Source of the DNA: JALHVH01 sp964585685
GTDB lineage: Bacteria > Acidobacteriota > Aminicenantia > Aminicenantales > Saccharicenantaceae
Direction of reading: 5' to 3'
Assembly (NCBI GenBank): GCA_964585685.1
Contig: CAZPEP010000033.1
Span: 1-34,090 of the forward strand
Length of the DNA: 34,090 bases
The notes beneath the pieces were generated by a model. It did no database searches. It was not told the origin of the DNA and worked only from the letters and a program-made list of their open reading frames with translations. A program made the translations under genes and the position numbers. Numbering within the stretch: position 1 is the first letter of the stretch; the number at the start of each line of letters is the position of its first letter. Positions 31,131 to 34,090 of this stretch are shown one piece after another.

Positions 31131-32591
31131 ATGAACACCATCACAAGGGCCAAGACCATTCCCGCGGTCGCAGGTCTCCTTATCTTGACCTTCAGCGGCG
31201 GGAACCTGTATGCGCGGCAAACCTCCGAAGCCTCGATCGCCGGCGTCTGGCAGGGGACGGTCCGCCATCCCAAGATGGGCGAAGTGGAGTTCTATTTCAC
31301 GATCGACAGAAAGGATGCCGGCTCCTTCATGGCCAAAGTGGACATCCCGGCCCAGAAAGCTCGGAATATTCCCGTCAATGAAGTGCGCTTTACCGCGCCG
31401 GACCTGATCCTGGACATGAGCAGCTTTGGATTCATCTATGAAGGCAAGGCGGCTGAGGATTTATCGGGCATCTCGGGCCGGCTGAAAACGGGCGACGAGA
31501 TCCTGCCTCTCGACCTGCGCCGGTCCGCCGGAGTTCCCGAGGCGAATCGGCCCCAGGATCCCCGCAAGCCCTATCCTTATGAAGAGATCGAGGTCGATTT
31601 TCAAAATCGGGAAGCCGACATCACTCTCTTTGGAACATTGACCCGGCCGTCCGGCCAGGGACCTTTTCCGGGAGTCGTTTTAATCAGCGGTTCGGGGCCG
31701 CAGGACCGCGACTCAACCTTGGCCGGCCATCGCACGTTTCTGGTGTTGGCCGATTCTCTGACCCGCCGGGGAATCGCCGTGCTTCGCTTCGATGACCGCG
31801 GCGTAGGAAGATCACAAGGCGATTTTCACAAAGCCACGGCGGCCGACTTTGCCTCGGATGCCCAGGCCGCCTGGGCGTTCATGAGTCGTCAACCGCGGAT
31901 CGACGCTAAAAACATCGGCCTGGTGGGCCATAGCGAAGGGGGGATCGTCGCCCCCATGACGGCGGCGAAAAACCAGGCCATCGCCTTTGTGGTGCTTCTG
32001 GCCGGAACCGGAATTCCGGGAGAGCGCTTGGCGCTTATCCAAGGCCGGGAGATATCCCGAAGCAGGGGCGCTGGCGAAGAGGCCATCAGCAAAGAGGCGC
32101 GGATGAACGAACAATTGTTCCGGGTGTTCGAAACTCGGGACGATTCCCAAACCGCTGAAGCGGAAATGCGGCTGATCATCGCCGAATCCCTGGCCGGGAT
32201 GAGCGATGTGGAGAAAAAGGAATTGAACGTAAGCGAAGGGTCACTGTTGCAGGATATGAAAGGCTATCTGGCGGATTATTCCAGGGCCAGGTTCTTTCTA
32301 GCCTATGATCCTGCGATCGCCCTGCGAAAACTGAGTTGCCCGGTACTCGCGCTTAACGGCGATAAAGATACCCAGGTGCCCGCCGACGCCAACCTTCCGG
32401 CCATCGAACAGGCGCTCAAACTGGCAGGAAACACCAATGTTCAGATCAAAAGAATGCCGGGACTGAACCACCTCTTCCAGACGGCTCAGACCGGCCACCC
32501 GCGGGAATACGGAAAAATAGAGGAAACGATTTCCCCGGCCGTTCTCCAGTTGGTCGGCGATTGGATCCTGCAGGCACATCGATCACGGTAA
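31131..32591 (+). CDS. exported alpha/beta hydrolase
   Basis: A 486-residue exported hydrolase. Signal peptide (AVAGLLILTFSGGNLYA). An N-terminal beta-rich domain (about 35-150; IAGVWQGTVRHPKMGEVEFYFTI) precedes a serine hydrolase core: PFPGVVLISGSGPQDRDS, FDDRGVGRSQGDF, the nucleophile elbow GHSEGG (S268), NGDKDTQVP (acid) and GLNHLFQ (His). The triad looks complete; an esterase or peptidase activity is likely. AGGAGG lies 5 nt upstream of the ATG. The next gene follows within 80 nt. Confidence 0.88.
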   Translation: MNTITRAKTIPAVAGLLILTFSGGNLYARQTSEASIAGVWQGTVRHPKMGEVEFYFTIDRKDAGSFMAKVDIPAQKARNIPVNEVRFTAPDLILDMSSFGFIYEGKAAEDLSGISGRLKTGDEILPLDLRRSAGVPEANRPQDPRKPYPYEEIEVDFQNREADITLFGTLTRPSGQGPFPGVVLISGSGPQDRDSTLAGHRTFLVLADSLTRRGIAVLRFDDRGVGRSQGDFHKATAADFASDAQAAWAFMSRQPRIDAKNIGLVGHSEGGIVAPMTAAKNQAIAFVVLLAGTGIPGERLALIQGREISRSRGAGEEAISKEARMNEQLFRVFETRDDSQTAEAEMRLIIAESLAGMSDVEKKELNVSEGSLLQDMKGYLADYSRARFFLAYDPAIALRKLSCPVLALNGDKDTQVPADANLPAIEQALKLAGNTNVQIKRMPGLNHLFQTAQTGHPREYGKIEETISPAVLQLVGDWILQAHRSR

Positions 32592-32671
32592 ATGGCGGGT
32601 CCGATATTTATCGGGTTCATGCGGAATTTCTAAAAGAGCTAAAACGGATGAAACAAAACATTGGAGAAAAA

Positions 32672-33604
32672 ATGATATCAATACGCAATATTATGCTCTT
32701 TGTTGCACTGGCATTAAGCGTAATTGTAACGTTTAGTTTTGTCCGGGAAAGATCAAATGCTTATCCTGCATCAAATGGCTTTTATCTTGGCCAGAAACCA
32801 CCCGGAACAATCCCGCAGGTATTCTTGCCTGGAATAGTATCAACTAAGGAATATGTTGAATTGTCCAATGCGATCTCCCCGGACGGAAAGGAGTTTTATT
32901 TTGCCAGGAGAATGAATAAGAAAGACATTATGATGGTTGTCCGGTGGAAAAATGATATCCTAATTCAACCTGAAGAAGCGACAATTTTAAAAGTCGTTGG
33001 AGGATTTGAACCTCATGTTTCGCCCGATGGTTCAAAACTCTATATAACCAGATTCGCGCCCCCGCCTTCCGGTTTGGCTGAAGACAAGAATCTCAGTCCC
33101 CAAGACATGGAGGCTCAGATGGTCAATATCTGGGTGATGGAAAAATTAGGCTTGGGATGGGGAGAGCCAAAGTATTGTGTCAATGGAATGTATGTCACAA
33201 CTTCCAATTCCGGTACAATTTATACCACGGATATAAGAAGCACGTCGGAAGGAATCTGCAGATTCATGCCGGTAAACGGAAAGTATTCTGACAGAGAACA
33301 TCTGCAGGGAGGAGTCAATTCACCCAGCCCCGGGGCGCATCCTTGTATTTCGCCGGATGAAAGCTATATTATCTTTGATTCAAAAAGGTCGGAAGATCCT
33401 GATGATTCGGATTTATTTGTTTCTTTTCGTAACACGCTTGGAACATGGAGTGAAGCTAAAAATCTAGGCAAACGAATCAACACACCTGCATCTGAAACAT
33501 GCGCCGCTATAGCGCCTAACGGGAAATATTTCTTTTATCAATCACAAGGCGATATTTATTGGGTAAGTGCGCGCGTAATCGAAGAATTAAGAATGAAAAA
33601 ATAA
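32672..33604 (+). CDS. exported PD40/TolB-like beta-propeller protein
   Basis: A 310-residue protein with an N-terminal signal or anchor (IRNIMLFVALALSVIVTFSFV). PD40-type blades follow: NAISPDGKEFYFARR, EPHVSPDGSKLYITRF, HPCISPDESYIIFDSKR and CAAIAPNGKYFFYQS, as in TolB-like propellers. The ATG at 32672 has GGAG 6 nt upstream; earlier in-frame ATGs at 32648 and 32561 are less favoured. Base composition is clearly AT-richer than the rest of the window and favours A/T-ending codons, pointing to recent acquisition. No catalytic residues are evident. Confidence 0.82.
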   Translation: MISIRNIMLFVALALSVIVTFSFVRERSNAYPASNGFYLGQKPPGTIPQVFLPGIVSTKEYVELSNAISPDGKEFYFARRMNKKDIMMVVRWKNDILIQPEEATILKVVGGFEPHVSPDGSKLYITRFAPPPSGLAEDKNLSPQDMEAQMVNIWVMEKLGLGWGEPKYCVNGMYVTTSNSGTIYTTDIRSTSEGICRFMPVNGKYSDREHLQGGVNSPSPGAHPCISPDESYIIFDSKRSEDPDDSDLFVSFRNTLGTWSEAKNLGKRINTPASETCAAIAPNGKYFFYQSQGDIYWVSARVIEELRMKK

Positions 33605-33637
33605 AATAATTACAATTGGGGTGAAACGTATTGGGTT

Positions 33638-33681
33638 ATCGTCGTGACGCACATCCTCCGGCAGGCCCGGCGAGATCAGCT
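33638..33681 (+). pseudogene. shortened copy of the pstB 3' end
   Basis: 33638-33672 matches pstB 27600-27634 at 34 of 35 positions (the IVVTHILRQAR region). It is then joined directly to GAGATCAGCT, matching 27747-27756 at the end of pstB. A 112-bp internal deletion explains the junction. The stop codon is lost. Confidence 0.75.
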
Positions 33682-33696
33682 TTCGACTCCCGGTAA

Positions 33697-33795
33697 TCAG
33701 GCCCGCTTCTTGAATTCCTTCAGGAATTCAAAGACGTCGACCTCGCTGGCGTCGAGGCCGTGGGCGTAGACGTGGTCCCCGGCCGGCTGCGAGGC
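33697..33795 (-). pseudogene. C-terminal relic of an unrecognised gene
   Basis: An open stretch of 32 codons ending in TGA, reading ASQPAGDHVYAHGLDASEV then DVFEFLKEFKKRA. A TGA lies directly upstream in frame and no start is present. The codon pattern looks like real coding sequence of this GC-rich genome. A shorter decayed copy of its end lies at 29588-29624. Confidence 0.45.
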
Positions 33796-33970
33796 TCATC
33801 AGTCCTTGTCGTTGATGGTTCCCGGCTGTTTGCGTTCTCCTGGTGAGCGTCAACGCGGGCTTATGCTTTTTCGACCCGTGAAGCTGGCCTTTGCGGCCCG
33901 GTGGGCGGAGGGGTTTATTGTCCGGCTTTGATCTTCGGGCACGGTTTTAGCAGGAGTTCCCCCAAAAAGA

Positions 33971-34090
33971 TTATGGATCGAAAAGCGTTGGTTGGACAGG
34001 GAGAGGGTTTTGTAGCGCTAAGAGCTTCTTCAGTCCCTGGGTCTGGCTGTAGAGAAACTGTCTGATTCCGTCGGCCAGGGCGTAGAGGCG
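33971..34090 (-). CDS. C-terminal end of an unidentified protein, cut by the window edge
   Basis: A - strand frame open from the right edge to a TAA at 33971-33973, 39 residues: RLYALADGIRQFLYSQTQG and then LKKLLALQNPLPVQPTLFDP. A Pro-rich tail of this sort is seen on some transposases, but I cannot identify the family. The gap 33605-33970 otherwise holds only the two relics above. Confidence 0.4.
   Translation of the reverse strand, partial: RLYALADGIRQFLYSQTQGLKKLLALQNPLPVQPTLFDP

Noticed and set aside
33971..34090. Naming the edge fragment a transposase
   Set aside because: Only 39 residues are visible and no catalytic motif is included, so the family cannot be supported.

Overview
This is a GC-rich (roughly 65%) bacterial chromosome segment. 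Kdo-kinase-like, porin-like and beta-barrel proteins point to a Gram-negative cell plan. No rRNA, tRNA or CRISPR array was seen. The CarA/CarB pair is of the CAD-like type shared by eukaryotes and some bacteria such as Bacteroidetes. The housekeeping content and abundant short palindromic elements would suit an uncultured Acidobacteriota/Aminicenantes-type lineage, but that placement is inference only.

Layout: (1) 145-4458, an envelope-glycan block on the + strand: glycosyltransferase, WaaP/Kdo-type kinase, TIM-barrel glycosidase-like protein, SAM methyltransferase. (2) 4443-5295, a RelE/ParE-type toxin-antitoxin pair on the - strand between two identical 122-bp direct repeats. (3) 5380-6594, an exported SH3b/beta-barrel protein. 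(4) 6860-11175 (-), carB and carA with a 4-nt overlap, then an exported DUF1573 protein (11359-12126). (5) 12320-17456 (+), universal stress protein, dprA, topA, xerC; a ComEA-like protein (-) follows. (6) 18074-21161 (-), methyltransferase, UbiA-family prenyltransferase, MgtC/SapB protein, RdgB. (7) 21367-22650 (+), enolase. (8) 22764-27758 (+), an Rrf2-family regulator leading an OprO/P-like porin and pstS-pstC-pstA-pstB, with no phoU. (9) 27948-29567 (+), an unrecognised membrane protein and an MBL-fold hydrolase. (10) 29568-34090, an accessory region: membrane-anchored LuxR regulator (-), exported alpha/beta hydrolase, AT-rich PD40 beta-propeller gene, gene relics including a shortened second copy of the pstB 3' end, and the tail of an unidentified gene at the right edge.

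Four kinds of small repeat sit between genes: GGGGTCAGGTC-ended MITE-like elements, GTCAT-CGCGAGGAGC-type palindromes, GTAGCCGCAGGCT-type palindromes, and GGAGACAC/GGGGACAT-ended elements carrying a GAATTC-centred palindrome. Several overlap promoters or supply stop codons.

The most coherent functional unit is the Rrf2-porin-pst operon, which could carry phosphate from the outer membrane to the cytoplasm under a cysteine-containing regulator, with a good promoter and a 23-bp inverted-repeat operator candidate upstream. The most striking structural features are the repeat-bounded toxin-antitoxin cassette and the LuxR/hydrolase/PD40 block, which lies between two decayed copies of one gene end.
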